DNA of 64,000 bases from NCBI GenBank assembly GCA_016490735.1, contig JAEMWC010000047.1:46001-110000 (forward strand), read 5' to 3'. Below, in pieces: positions 11,001 through 20,602 of this stretch. The position numbers and the translations under genes are program-made. Source of the stretch: Pachyseris speciosa. Its lineage: Eukaryota; Cnidaria; Anthozoa; Scleractinia; Pachyseridae. The notes under the pieces are model-generated. The model searched no databases. It worked only from the letters and a program-made list of their open reading frames with translations, and was not told where the DNA came from. How positions within the stretch are numbered: position 1 is the first letter of the stretch; each line of letters opens with the position of its first letter.

Positions 11001-12223
11001 TTATTTTACGTTGTATTGTTTACCTTTATTATAATATCATGTTACATGTACAACTTTTTTTAAAACTGTAACGTCGTTTCATCTTAGGGTCATAATATGT
11101 AACACCCTGATGAAGGAAGGCTGTGCCTCCCGAAATATTGGTTTAAATATATATTCCTAGCCGTGTAACCAGCCTTGCTTGTTTCTTACCGTTTTCTAGT
11201 TTACAATTTTATAGCTGGTTAGATCTATTACAGGATCCGGCTCTTCTATTTTGCAACGGTGGTCCTTGCTATTTAGTATTTTCCAGTGTTTTTTAAGAAA
11301 TAAAGCACTGTTTAACTCACGTGTTCAGGAGAATTTCTCTTGATCTGGAGTCAAGGTCACGTAAATCGTTTGACATCAGCAGAGGCTGTTGAGAGAGTCC
11401 ATCATTAAATGAAAAAATACACCTTGCTTCCCGCAAACTAACTGCGTAAGCATGTACAGGAAGGAGCTAGTTGGAATTGACAATATCTTCCCTTTAGCTT
11501 GACTAACTTGAACAAGGTTGGATTTTCCGAGAGTGGGCAGTGAAGATGATGATGGATCTTATCCTGATACTTACAGACGCCATTATGGCCCAGAGAGCGA
11601 ATTGAAGCTTTGATTGCTCATAGCTGAGACCAAAGTTGCCGATAATCAGCTGAAAAAAAAAAGGGAAATAAGTAATAACTACTAACAGGTTGAAATTAAG
11701 TCGAAATGCCATCTCAGCGTTTATCTTTGCCTCAATAACATTCTGACATTTTTAACTGAATGTTTTAGGCACAAATTTCGACAGCATGGTGACTTTAATT
11801 TGTTTGTGAATGATATATGAAATGAATCATATATGAACTGCGGAAATGAAATCAAATGAAGAATGATCCTCGCAGTTGTGAACGCAATTTATGCAATTGC
11901 GAAAAGAAGCCTGAAAAAAAATTCAGGACTTCAACGGGGTTTGAACCCGTGACCTCGCGATTACCGGTGCGATGCTCTAACCAACCGAGCTATGAAGCCA
12001 CTGACGTTGGGAGCAGGTCAATTGTGGGTTCATATGATCCCGTGAAAGAAATGAGTGTGAATGATATATGAAATGAATCATATATGAACTGCGGAAATGA
12101 AATCAAATGAAGAATGATCCTCGCAGTTGTGAACGCAATTTATGCAATTGCGAAAAGAAGCCTGAAAAAAATTCAGGACTTCAACGGGGTTTGAACCCGT
12201 GACCTCACGATTACCGGTGCGAT

Positions 12224-12264
<41 letters not shown>

Positions 12265-15200
12265 AGGTCAATTGTGGGTTCATATGATCTCGTGAAAGAA
12301 ATGAGTGTTTTCAGGCTTCTTTTCGCAATTGCATAAATTGCGTTCACAACTGCGAGGATCATTCTTCATTTGATTTAATTTGTTTACGGCTCACATTAGC
12401 GCTCCAGGAATATGGACACTTAGGCAACTACTCTTTGACCGTTATCAGGGGTCCTGCCGTTATCTGGACTGTGTGAAGGTCTTTAAAACAGAATACTATA
12501 CGACTGGGGGATTAGAGAGTTTTTTCTTTAATCTTTAATCTTTAATCATGGTACTCCTAAAACAGTAATGACTATACTAGGAGAGCTAATTACAGGATAA
12601 TAAATAATAAATTTAGATTTATTTACATAAAACGTAGGATAAAATAACATAATAGATAAAGTTTTAAAAAACAAAATAATATAAATAATGTAATAATAAA
12701 ATTAGTATCAACTAATCCGACCTAATAAATGAGAGAGCATTTGATTTAAATGTATCTAAATTGTCAATATTTGTGAAGCTTAGGGGTATATTGTTCCATA
12801 AAGCTATTGTCCTCGGATAAAAAGAATATTTATAAATATCGTTATTCACTTTCACTTGTTTAAAAGGACAACAGTTTGCAGCTCTTGATGGTCTTTCATT
12901 CGGTATGACATCAGGTGGAAGTGATATGCCAACATGGCCCATATAGATTTTATAAAACATGGTGCCTTGTGAAAGAAGTCTTCGGTGATGGAGCGAGTCC
13001 CATCCAAGACTTTCAACCATTGGTGTAACGTGGCTATAACGTGAGTAGTCGTTGAAGACATATCGGGCGGCTCTTCGTTGGACAGATTCAATTTTGTTTA
13101 TGTTCTGGTGCCTGTATGGATTCCATACACAGGACGCGTATTCGAGTTTAGGCCGTACAAGAGTACGATATGCCGTGTCTTTAACTTTATGGTTACAACC
13201 GCCCAGTACTCGGCGCAAAAGACCCAGAGTTGAGTTAGCATTTTTGCAAATGATTTCTACATGTTCATTCCAGCTTAAGTTGCTTGATATCGTAACACCG
13301 AGGTACTTTGTTGAGTTAACTTTGGATATAGACAAGCCATTTAAAGTGTATTGAAACAGGATTGGAGATTTTTTACATGTTATTCCTAAATGATAACATT
13401 TTTTAACGTTGAATTTAAGTTGCCAGCTCTTTGACCATGAGGATGGTTGGTTCAGGTCGTTTTGTAGAGATAAGCAGTCCTCAGAGCTTCGAATTTCACT
13501 ATATAAAATACAGTCGTCAGCAAAAAGACGCAAATTGGCATTTATACATTTCGTGATGTCATTTATATACAGTAGAAATAGCACTGGCCCCAAAATTGAA
13601 CCTTGTGGGACTCCAGATAAAACAGGCTTAGGAGAAGATTGAGTGCCATTTATAGAAACAAGTTGAGAACGATTCGACAAGAGTGCCTTGATCCATAACA
13701 GCATATTTCCTCTGATTCCGTAGTAATCCAATTTCAGTAATAATCTTTGATGGGGTACCGAGTCAAAGGCTTTAGAGAAGTCAAGCAAAATAGCGTCAGT
13801 ATGACTGCGTACATTAATAGATTTAGCCCAGTCATGTATAGATGTTATCAATTGGGTCTCACAAGAGAAACGCTGCCGAAAGCCATGTTGCTCGTCGATT
13901 ATGATGTTGTGTTTAGACAGGTGTTTAGCCATATGACTGAGCACCACATGTTCCATCACTTTACAGCATATGGAGGTTAAAGAGATAGGCCGGTAATTTG
14001 AAGGCAGAGATTTATTATCTTTCTTGAAAACAACAGTAATAAGGGCCTTGGACCAATCTGAGGGAACCGCATTGAGATTTAAAGATTGCTGAAAGATAAA
14101 AGCAAGCCATCCAGAAGCAGATTGAGACATCTCTTTCAATACACGTGCAGGCAATTCATCAGGGCCGCATGCCTTATTAGGGTTAAGCTGGGATAATTGC
14201 TTGGCAACTCCCTCGGGTGATATTTGTAAATCAGCGATCGGAGGGTAAGGAGATGTAGAAATTTGAGGTAAAGGTAATTGTTCATTTGTAAAGACAGAAA
14301 AAAAGTAGGAATTCAAAGTTTCAGCTTTATCTTTGTCCGTAACAAACACGCCTTGATCAGTCTTGAGAGGCGGAGATTGAACAATAATGCATGATTCCAA
14401 CATTTTAGCCGCCAGATTTCCAGGCTGTGGTGATTCAAAGGACCAGTTATTTAATTTAACTTAGGCAGCGGCTTAAGACAATTAGTGGGCCTTCCAAATC
14501 TGTTTATAAGTGGTTTATTTTAAGTCGATAAATAGTGTTCTGGTCTGGGATAAAGGGCGTCTTGTTACCGTCAGCAGCTGACATATTTAGATATGCCGGA
14601 TTGTTCGCAAAATTGAAAATTAAAATGGCTTAGAACGCGGATTTGTTAAACACCGTTTAAGATACGTTCTAATAACCGACCCAAAGATTTCAACTGATTT
14701 ATTAGCCGCAATTCGTTGGATAAGGTCTTGAAAATGTCGGTACAAATAAACCCCATTAGATTGTCACTAAGCACATAAGACAGATAAATATCAGTAAAAA
14801 GCAACAAGACTCTATCAAGACATCTACTCGGCGCGCATGCTCTGTATTGAGTGGCCGCAGATCATTAGACTGCAAACCTGTCCATATCCGTCAATGGCCT
14901 GTCGGGAAAGTGCGCGATCTTTAAACTAAACTGAAAGGAATCGAATCAGCGCTTGCGAGGCTTGCGCTTGCAAATCTACTCTTTCCTCGCGAGTTTTCGA
15001 CGATCTATGCCGGTTTCGCAAAGTGGATTTCAAAAGAAAATAAAAACACTATTTTACAATTTAGCTGATCATATACTGACCATATCAGGATCATTCCAAT
15101 GTCCGTTGCCAGCTGCTGGCATGAGATCGTTCTGGTTGTCACCGTACCAACTAAAAATATCCACAACGCTGTTGAATGAATCCTACAGATGTTGGATGCA

Positions 15201-18200
15201 ACAAAAAAGTGATGTTAAAGTTGTTTTTAAGTTTCAGACATATTATATGCCCGTTTCGAATGCCTCATCGATCCTCGTTAATTAACCCTCCCACCGCACC
15301 CAATTTCACCCCCGTAGTTCCTCTGAAATGAGAGCTCCAAGCTTTAAGCCAATGACTAAAGTAGTGTTACCCTCTTAAGGCCTGTTTTTAACAGTGATCA
15401 TTCTGCTAAATGAAATGCTGAAACCGATAACTGAAGTAGCTCGTTCAAATGACAAAAACTTTAAAACAGGGAATAAAAAGGGCAGGTCACCAGCTTTGTT
15501 TTGTTGATGATGATGATGATGATGATGACTGGAAATGAAAGAGTCTTTCAGGCGCTTTGTTTTCACTGAGCTGGTGGTGTAGCCTGCGTGTAGACGTCTC
15601 CTATTCCTTTGTTGCGTGCAACAAAGGAAATAGAAGACGTCTGCACGCAGGCTACTGGTGGTGCAGATATTTCCGTACTTTTGTCATGCTTTCTCAAACA
15701 GATTATGCTAATGCTAGAAACCCTTTCCAGCCACTGGTGTTAACATTTCTTTTTACCTGGATATCCATGTAATTTCTCCATAGGTTACAATGTTCCGCAA
15801 TTTTCTCATAGTTTGGCTGATGACAAAACAAGATAAACCCTTTATTCATTCATGATTAACGGCTGATTACTGTTTTAAAACATGCATAAACTTGCCTAGT
15901 ATCACGAGCACGGACAGCGAATCCGCACAAACGCAACCTCCCTCCCCCATATAGAATGTCATGCTCTCTTGGACCATTATAGAAAGGATGCTTGCAGTTT
16001 ATACCAACAATTGGTTAACATTGTCTTCAGTAACATAACATGGTTGATACGACTCACTGTAATGTTCATATAGACTTGATAAGCTGGCCAACTGCACGAA
16101 AACACGATAGGCCGACCGGTTTTGTTCAGGGCGCGGCTAAATTTTGGGTATCCCTTGTCCATCATGAGCGGGTTTGCATAACAGCCATCTAATTTGAGGT
16201 AATCAACTCCCCAGTCTGCAAATGTCTGGACAAAGAAACAGTAAGTAAATCACCAGTTTGTTTATAAAATGCTTCTAAGGGCATTCAGTTTGGGAGATTA
16301 TTGCCGAAAGTATGTTTGCTTACCGTAAAAGCTCTATTAAGCCCTCCTTCTCTATTAACCCCCCTCTCTAATAAGCCCCCCTACCCCCCATTTTGGGACA
16401 TGAGATTTTGTTATTAGTCCCTTCTATTCCCTCTTACGAAATCCACTTCATGCGGCCCAGTTGGTTTGTTTATAAACAAATACCCACTCAACACATAATA
16501 CTGCTTTGCTGCTCTATATTAAATACTAAAGTTTCACTGCAGTTGTTTGAGTTTTGTACCAAAAACTATTTTAAGACGAAACGGCATGTTTAGACTTGAA
16601 ATAAGCCCCCCTCTCTACTAAGCCCCCCTCTCTAATTAGCCCCCCGTCAATGAGGCCTGAAATTAAATAAGCCCCCCCCCCACCTCCGAGCGGTAATAGA
16701 GCTTTTACGGTATTTTGCGAACGTCGTGGAGACGTCTTGTACCTACAGCTACATATGGGAGTGGCTTTTTAGAATGGTTGTCAATTGAGCGTCGTAAAAC
16801 AAAAAACAAAGCAATTACTCTGACCAATCATAACAGACCAAAACCGTGCGAAGAGCCAATCGGAATACAAAGCAATTACATTTAACCTGCGCAAGGCGCG
16901 GGAAAATGCGCGCGTGCAAGTCGCCACTGGTTTTGCTTTTGCTTTTCACTGGTTTGAAAACGTGGCGCGAGTTTTGCTGGCCAATCACAGAGCGAACCAA
17001 TACAAAACCAAAGCAAACGCAATTCGCTTTCCATGCTCAATTGAAAACCGCTCTGAGGGAAAAACAAAATAGAAGCAAAACAAGAAAGAAAAGGAACTTA
17101 AAGAGAAATGACATGATGTAGAACATAAACTAGAAACCTGTGCATCTGTGTCGATGTGCTTGATACTGCCTGGGTACCCTGCACACGTTTTGGTTCCGTA
17201 ATCTGCCATAGTGATACAAAAGGACAAATGATACCTGGTACGCAATTACTTTCAAACCGGCCCAAGTGAATTGCTATACTTTGTGATGCCCGAATAAGGC
17301 AAAAACAAATACCTGCATAAATTCCAAGTTTAAGACCTCTAGCGTGAATCTGCAAAGACAATGCCCCATTTTAATATCCATGACATGAGCTAGACGACAC
17401 TCTCATGTGTATAATCAAACCGGGATTGTCAAGTAAATTATAATCTATACCCTTAGAACTACAAATATAGCAATATAAAAAAAAAAAAAAACAAAAGTCT
17501 AAAAGTCCTAAAAATCGAAAAAGTCAAAAAGTTTAAAAATAGGCTTGTCGAAAAGATAGTTCTTAAGCTTAGCTTTAAAAAATCGGGACAGATGTGCTGC
17601 TTTTAATCTCAAATGGAAAGGAATGCCAAAGGTAAGGCGCTCCACTGAGAAAGCCCTCAAGCCAATCGATTTGAGCTTATGCGTAGGCTGCTCCAGCAGA
17701 AGTTGGTCAGCAGACCTAAGAGCTCGCATAGGAACATAGGGCCTGATAAGCTCAGTCAGGAAAGCTACGGTTTCTTTTTAGTATCACCACGACATTAATA
17801 GAATAAATGAAGATGTGAACGATCCTCACAGTTATGACGAAAGGAAAGCCCGACAAAAAATTCATGTATTCATATAAATTTGTTAATAGAAGAGTCACCG
17901 AAAACTGTTCCCCTAAAATGCCTCCTGTATGTACATTATCGGCCACACCCTCCTACCCTCATTCGTTCTTGAATGCCTGAATCGCAAACAAAATAATTTA
18001 CTGTTATATCACGCATTCCAATACATCGTAGTGAAAAAGACGCGGCTCTATAAGGCTTAAGCACATATACAAACTGTCTTTGCGATTACACAATTAGATC
18101 GCGGATGTAACAATAGATTACGAGGTCGTGCAGTTTTAGTTGAAAGCCAGATTTTTCCTTTTCAGAAACCTTTCTTCAATTCGGGATAAAGAAAAAACTA

Positions 18201-20602
18201 CGCAGTCAAACGAAAGTAAGCCACAGAAAATGTCATGACTTACGTATTCCGCCAGCCTTTTTATTCCACTTGGAAATCGCTTTGGATCAGCCTGCAGGCG
18301 ACCCTCTTTTGTTCTGTTCATTGCTGTCCAGCAGTCCTACAAGAATGCATGCAAAAGCATTGCAGTCAGCAATAAGATCGAGCATAGAGGGAAACAAGAT
18401 GGCATGCTGAATAATAACTGATGAGTTACGTACATCAATACAGACATATTGATACCCCGCCTCTCGGAATCCTCCATAAACCATCGCATCTGCCATTTCC
18501 ATGTAGAGCTTCTCACTGAAAACAGTTCAAATGTTCTTGATATCAAAAGGCATCGCTTAGAAGAAGGGAGGAGCTAGAAAGGACAATTTGCTCATGCTCA
18601 AATTCTATCCCTCGACAACGCCCAACAGGTTTGCTGTTCGTCAGTTCCCTTCTGAAACACTTCCATTTCTTTTCAATTGGCTGAGCATCACAACAGGAAT
18701 TTTTACTAAGGTAGCAATCAAGTCAGTAATGGTTTGTTGGGGGAATTGTCGCCATTACTGGCAACATGAAGCGGATGTAATAAATGTGTCATCGACATGC
18801 TTGATGACCTGGGCTGGAGAACACCGGAGCAAAGGACAGTTGACGCGCGGCTTGTACTCCTTTTTCACGATCCATAACGGTCAAACACCAGTTGACGCCA
18901 GAAGGTACCTCAGACATCCGACTAACGGATCCCAACACTCACACAGCAACAGCTTCATCCTCCTATTTTCTAGTACTTCTTCTCACCGCTTTTCATTCTA
19001 CCTTAGAACAATTACGCAGTAGAACAGTCTACCCCAGTCTTTCTTTGCTGACACCAACCAAGCTAAATTCGAACAGTCTGTTTCCTCTCTCACTTACACT
19101 GTTTTGTATTAGCTGACCGCACGCCAGCAATTTTCGGTCCTGAAGAGTAGGCGTTACCGGTAAATAATAAATAATGTTACTGGATGCTTACTACGCAGGC
19201 GTGATAGTATGTTTTAAAATAGCCTGCGAGCAAGCTCTCTCGGGGGGTGGGAATACCACCGGGAGAGCTTGCTCGCAGGCTAGTTTGAAAATCGCTATTC
19301 AACAACTCTGGCATTTTCCGTCATTTCACCTATATCAAAGCTTTACCTGATGCAGTCTTGAGGATCATTTTCGCAGTCTGTGACGCAGCGGAATCTCTCC
19401 CACGACATCCATCCCACTGGAAACAGATAAAAAGGGGGTAAAAAGAGGGTTGATATCCCATGGGAGGAGAAAATAAGGGGAGGTGTATAAATAGGAATAA
19501 GTGTAAATACTAATGTGCCAGAAACAAATCAGTTCAGTATCCTTCTGGCCATAGACCCCTATAATACTTCTAATGATACTGTGATCCTAAAGGTTAACCG
19601 CCAAAATCCATCCCTCACAGAGAGCTGTTTCTCTGACCGTCTAAGGCGGATATGATAAGTGTGACTCGATCTTTGTATAGCTTTTCTATGCATGGTGCAA
19701 GAAGGATGAACTGAAAGAGTGGCAGATCTAGATGAGGCAGTACGTGGCAATATCCCGAGATACGAGAAGCGTACGCGTCGTCTTGCGCGGATTTCATTTT
19801 GCGCTCGTGAAAAATGAGGGGAAATGGCGCTTGGTTTCAGCTTTCAATCCACCGTCAAGCATGCACAAAAGGGAAGAGCTCTATGAGCCTGCTGACCGTG
19901 ACCGCTGACTGTCTAAACTCAAGCGCATGCTATTTTCAACCAAACCGCAAGACAGATTTTTTAAAAATTACCTTGTTTTCTTTGTTTAAGTGTTTGGTAA
20001 CAGGTACCAAACACAGACTAAGAAAGCAATTTTACTCTGTCAATTATATTTATAAATTATAAATTACAAAAAACTGAAAAGCGACAAAGAAAGCTTAACT
20101 TACAGAGACAAATAACGCAGAGTATTTTGTAATATTTTTGTCAGAAAATGTCAGTTACATGACAAAAGTATTGTATTGTCAGTGGAAATATTTATATGCA
20201 ACCGCATCAGGGTGGGTTTTTTGATAATCTCAGCGAGAAAATTGCTTCACATAAGTGTTATAACAGAACATAACGCATAAGCGTCAGCAAATAGGTTAAA
20301 GAAAGAGATAGTCATTTCAATTGAGGACTTCTAGCCGGGTCAATTGTGTTTAAGTTAAAAACAACTGAAGCAGTTGGGGCAGTCTGTATCTTATATTTAT
20401 CCCGTTTGCACCAGTATAGACTTAAGTGTGTACTGTCCGACGCCACAATGAATTATTGTTCTAAGATCAACTTGTCTTACCCGAGTTCATTGTCAGTGTA
20501 CTTACTTGGTGGAGTGACTGCAAGCCCGTTATCCAGAGAACTGATCTCTTTCAGAAGCGAGCAAATTAGACATATTGCCAATGATTTCTTCAAAACATCC
20601 AT
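4633..20602 (-). CDS. NAGA: Alpha-N-acetylgalactosaminidase-like GH27 glycosidase, copy 1 (14 exons)
   Basis: Exons: 20506-20602, 19347-19416, 18434-18515, 18244-18336, 17313-17349, 17138-17202, 16058-16225, 15757-15816, 15081-15182, 11575-11649, 11321-11385, 6008-6065, 5445-5564 and 4633-5172. All junctions are GT-AG with phases that agree, giving 543 residues. An in-frame TAA lies four codons upstream of the ATG. Residues 1-22 are a signal peptide, and mature-type [10 protein letters not shown] follows. GH27 landmarks: [39 protein letters not shown] (nucleophile D161), WNDPDM (acid/base, likely D257) and [15 protein letters not shown] (S193, A196) carries the residues that give GalNAc rather than galactose specificity in human NAGA/GLA. 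NKT, NIT and NFT sequons fit a lysosomal or secreted glycoprotein. The domain ends near residue 411, and a charged tail follows. Alternative: alpha-galactosidase. Confidence 0.92.
5565..6007 (-). other. NAGA copy 1 intron 12
   Basis: About 440 bp between exons 12 and 13. I see no recognisable element in it. The same interval in copy 2 is 33449-33891. Confidence 0.6.
6140..6285 (+). repeat. Degenerate GAT/GATAAT microsatellite (copy 1)
   Basis: Runs of GATGAT, GATAAT and GGTGAT units in NAGA intron 11. The matching copy 2 tract at 34024-34169 differs by single bases only. Confidence 0.7.
6425..6480. repeat. Short hairpin GAGTCCTCAG...CTGAGGACTC (copy 1)
   Basis: Ten-base inverted arms separated by about 36 bp, next to a GGGTACGAG motif. 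It looks like the end of a small MITE. It recurs in copy 2 near 34320-34370. Confidence 0.5.
6604..6632 (-). ncRNA. Hammerhead-like core in Penelope 3' UTR (copy 1, minus)
   Basis: On the minus strand: CTGATGA, then a stem-loop (GGAAGGC TGT GCCTCCC, one mismatch), then GAAA. This is the conserved hammerhead core order. Hammerhead motifs are known in Penelope-like elements. I could not pair a convincing stem I or place the cleavage site, so activity is unproven. Confidence 0.5.
6918..6983 (+). repeat. GGACTCT minisatellite in left foldback arm (copy 1)
   Basis: A run of 7-bp GGACTCT-type units with a few 5-bp variants. Copy 2 (34802-34875) has one extra unit. The mirrored tract is at 9056-9114. 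Confidence 0.8.
7503..8170 (-). pseudogene. LINE ORF2 C-terminus carried inside foldback element (copy 1)
   Basis: Minus-strand LINE C-terminal segment: [14 protein letters not shown] near 8140, [20 protein letters not shown] at 8010-7960, [17 protein letters not shown], then a CxxC...HxxxxxC finger ([19 protein letters not shown]), ending at TGA 7503-7505. Stops near 8050-8100 and a frame slip near 7835 make it dead. It is either captured by or inserted into the foldback element. Confidence 0.7.
9132..9905 (-). pseudogene. Penelope GIY-YIG endonuclease, C-terminal polyprotein part (copy 1)
   Basis: It encodes the linker ([20 protein letters not shown]), a CxxC segment ([14 protein letters not shown]) and the GIY-YIG nuclease core, with [22 protein letters not shown] containing the two tyrosines and catalytic Arg. 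SEHF...SNGH follows. The last residues are separated by the foldback insertion and continue at 6891-6789. A one-base insertion near 9797 breaks the frame relative to copy 2, where the same stretch is open to 37770. The enzyme would nick target DNA for retrotransposition. Reverse transcriptase is missing. Confidence 0.85.
9979..10623. mobile_element. 645-bp MITE with CAGGAGTRC ends and CTGGCTGG repeats (copy 1)
   Basis: Bounded by a direct 6-bp TGTAAT (9973-9978 and 10624-10629); removing the element restores Penelope sequence. The ends are CAGGAGTGC and the complement of CAGGAGTAC. The interior has at least seven GCTGGCTGG/GCTGGCA motifs on the plus strand, which could be transposase-binding subterminal repeats. 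No coding capacity. Superfamily unresolved. Confidence 0.75.
10624..10941 (+). pseudogene. Penelope GIY-YIG endonuclease C-terminus (copy 1, plus strand)
   Basis: About 100 codons from [20 protein letters not shown] to [12 protein letters not shown] and a TAA. It includes the uninterrupted C-terminal stretch ([18 protein letters not shown]) that the minus-strand copy has split by insertion. It is upstream-truncated by the MITE, so no complete protein is possible. Confidence 0.85.
11107..11135 (+). ncRNA. Hammerhead-like core in Penelope 3' UTR (copy 1, plus)
   Basis: CTGATGA, stem II (GGAAGGC/GCCTCCC with a TGT loop) and GAAA, as in the minus-strand half at 6604-6632. A short stem III (TATT/AATA) can follow GAAA. 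Stem I is not convincing. Confidence 0.5.
11927..11999 (-). tRNA. tRNA-Thr(GGT)-like sequence, unit 1 copy 1 (probably SINE head)
   Basis: The cloverleaf parts on the minus strand are GGCTTCA acceptor with TGAAGTC, D arm TAGCTCGGTTGGTTAGAGC, T arm ACGGGTTCAAACCCCGT and a GGT in the anticodon position. Position 33 is C and the anticodon stem pairs poorly, so it is likely a repeat-borne pseudo-tRNA, not a working gene. Confidence 0.5.
12177..12249 (-). tRNA. tRNA-Thr(GGT)-like sequence, unit 2 copy 1 (probably SINE head)
   Basis: Same 73-nt segment as unit 1, with CTCAGTTGG in the D arm (a better A box) and CGTGAGG in place of CGCGAGG. The same anticodon-stem weakness applies. Confidence 0.5.
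12524..14450 (-). mobile_element. 5'-truncated LINE (jockey/CR1-type), copy 1
   Basis: A minus-strand non-LTR element in NAGA intron 9. The 3' end is a short (GATTAAA)3 tail at 12524-12547, then an AT-rich UTR and the reverse transcriptase ORF. The endonuclease half is missing and the truncation lies at about 14370-14450. Confidence 0.8.
12712..14403 (-). CDS. LINE reverse transcriptase, 563 codons, open (copy 1)
   Basis: An uninterrupted reverse transcriptase of the jockey/CR1 kind. It makes cDNA at nicked target DNA. Landmarks: [18 protein letters not shown] finger, [68 protein letters not shown], catalytic LRLFADD and KYLGVTI, then the C-terminal [13 protein letters not shown] and LWNNIPLS. 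The N-terminal endonuclease is absent, so it cannot move alone. The first ten or so residues may derive from flanking DNA. It differs from copy 2 at two residues: R for G in HGFRQR and E for D in HVEII. Confidence 0.88.
   Translation of the reverse strand: MLESCIIVQSPPLKTDQGVFVTDKDKAETLNSYFFSVFTNEQLPLPQISTSPYPPIADLQISPEGVAKQLSQLNPNKACGPDELPARVLKEMSQSASGWLAFIFQQSLNLNAVPSDWSKALITVVFKKDNKSLPSNYRPISLTSICCKVMEHVVLSHMAKHLSKHNIIIDEQHGFRQRFSCETQLITSIHDWAKSINVRSHTDAILLDFSKAFDSVPHQRLLLKLDYYGIRGNMLLWIKALLSNRSQLVSINGTQSSPKPVLSGVPQGSILGPVLFLLYINDITKCINANLRLFADDCILYSEIRSSEDCLSLQNDLNQPSSWSKSWQLKFNVKKCYHLGITCKKSPILFQYTLNGLSISKVNSTKYLGVTISSNLSWNEHVEIICKNANSTLGLLRRVLGGCNHKVKDTAYRTLVRPKLEYASCVWNPYRHQNINKIESVQRRAARYVFNDYSRYSHVTPMVESLGWDSLHHRRLLSQGTMFYKIYMGHVGISLPPDVIPNERPSRAANCCPFKQVKVNNDIYKYSFYPRTIALWNNIPLSFTNIDNLDTFKSNALSFIRSD
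15504..15529 (+). repeat. (GAT)n microsatellite, copy 1
   Basis: About eight GAT units in NAGA intron 8. Copy 2 has about fourteen (43872-43916). Confidence 0.9.
15579..15654. repeat. 76-bp hairpin (GTAGCCTGCGTGTAGACGTC arms), copy 1
   Basis: Near-perfect inverted arms of about 37 bp meeting at GC-GT-GC. It resembles the foldback core of a small MITE. Copy 2 has lost part of one arm. Confidence 0.8.
16323..16710. mobile_element. 388-bp MITE with TA target duplication (copy 1)
   Basis: Perfect terminal inverted repeats CCGTAAAAGCTCTATTA at both ends, each flanked by TA. The interior is rich in AAGCCCCCCTCTCTAAT units near both ends. TA targeting fits a Tc1/mariner-type donor (inference). It lies in NAGA intron 6. 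Confidence 0.82.
17508..17755 (-). pseudogene. LINE reverse transcriptase C-terminal remnant (copy 1)
   Basis: Minus-strand ORF reading [20 protein letters not shown], then [14 protein letters not shown] and [10 protein letters not shown]. This order (Y-P-R-LRS, G-RAFS, FK--LK--LF) matches the C-terminal tail of jockey/L2-type LINE proteins. An A-rich tail lies just below at 17478-17500. It sits in NAGA intron 4. In copy 2 it is split by the MITE at 46017-46695. Confidence 0.6.
19221..19281. repeat. 61-bp hairpin AGCCTGCGAGCAAGCTCTC (copy 1)
   Basis: 19-bp perfect arms extended by CGG/CCG pairs, with a short G-rich loop. It lies in NAGA intron 2. Copy 2 (48281-48341) is identical. Confidence 0.85.

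Larger units (their letters stand above)
9906..11197 (+). mobile_element. Penelope-like element, plus-strand half (copy 1), with nested MITE
   Basis: The mirror partner of the minus-strand half. It resumes in the GIY-YIG region ([20 protein letters not shown], 9906-9972), is interrupted by a MITE at 9979-10623, continues from 10624 through the nuclease and stop (10939-10941), and has a 3' UTR to 11197. The terminal sequence (AGAAAACGGTAAGAAAC on the other strand) is the same as at 6542. Confidence 0.85.
11811..12380. repeat. tRNA-derived tandem and inverted repeat array (copy 1: two full units)
   Basis: Two head-to-tail units of about 248 bp (from about 11811 and 12058), each carrying a minus-strand tRNA-like segment. 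A partial unit in inverse orientation follows (12306-12380), so the array ends as a palindrome. Unit ends contain GATATATGAAATGAATCATA and CAATTGCATAAATTG-type palindromes. It lies in NAGA intron 9. Copy 2 has four full units. Confidence 0.85.

Noticed and set aside
13052..13980. Plus-strand ORFs of 77-100 codons (and copies at 41435-42363)
   Set aside because: They are opposite the LINE reverse transcriptase ORF, whose motifs are clear.
15375..15566. Poly-His ORF and its copy at 43743-43955
   Set aside because: The His run is the complement of the (GAT)n microsatellite and its length changes with repeat number.
17098..17361. ORFs at 15977-16165, 16985-17245, 17098-17361, 18136-18321 and 18287-18502 as small separate genes
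   Set aside because: Each contains one NAGA exon extended into intron; the splice model at 4633-20602 accounts for all of them.
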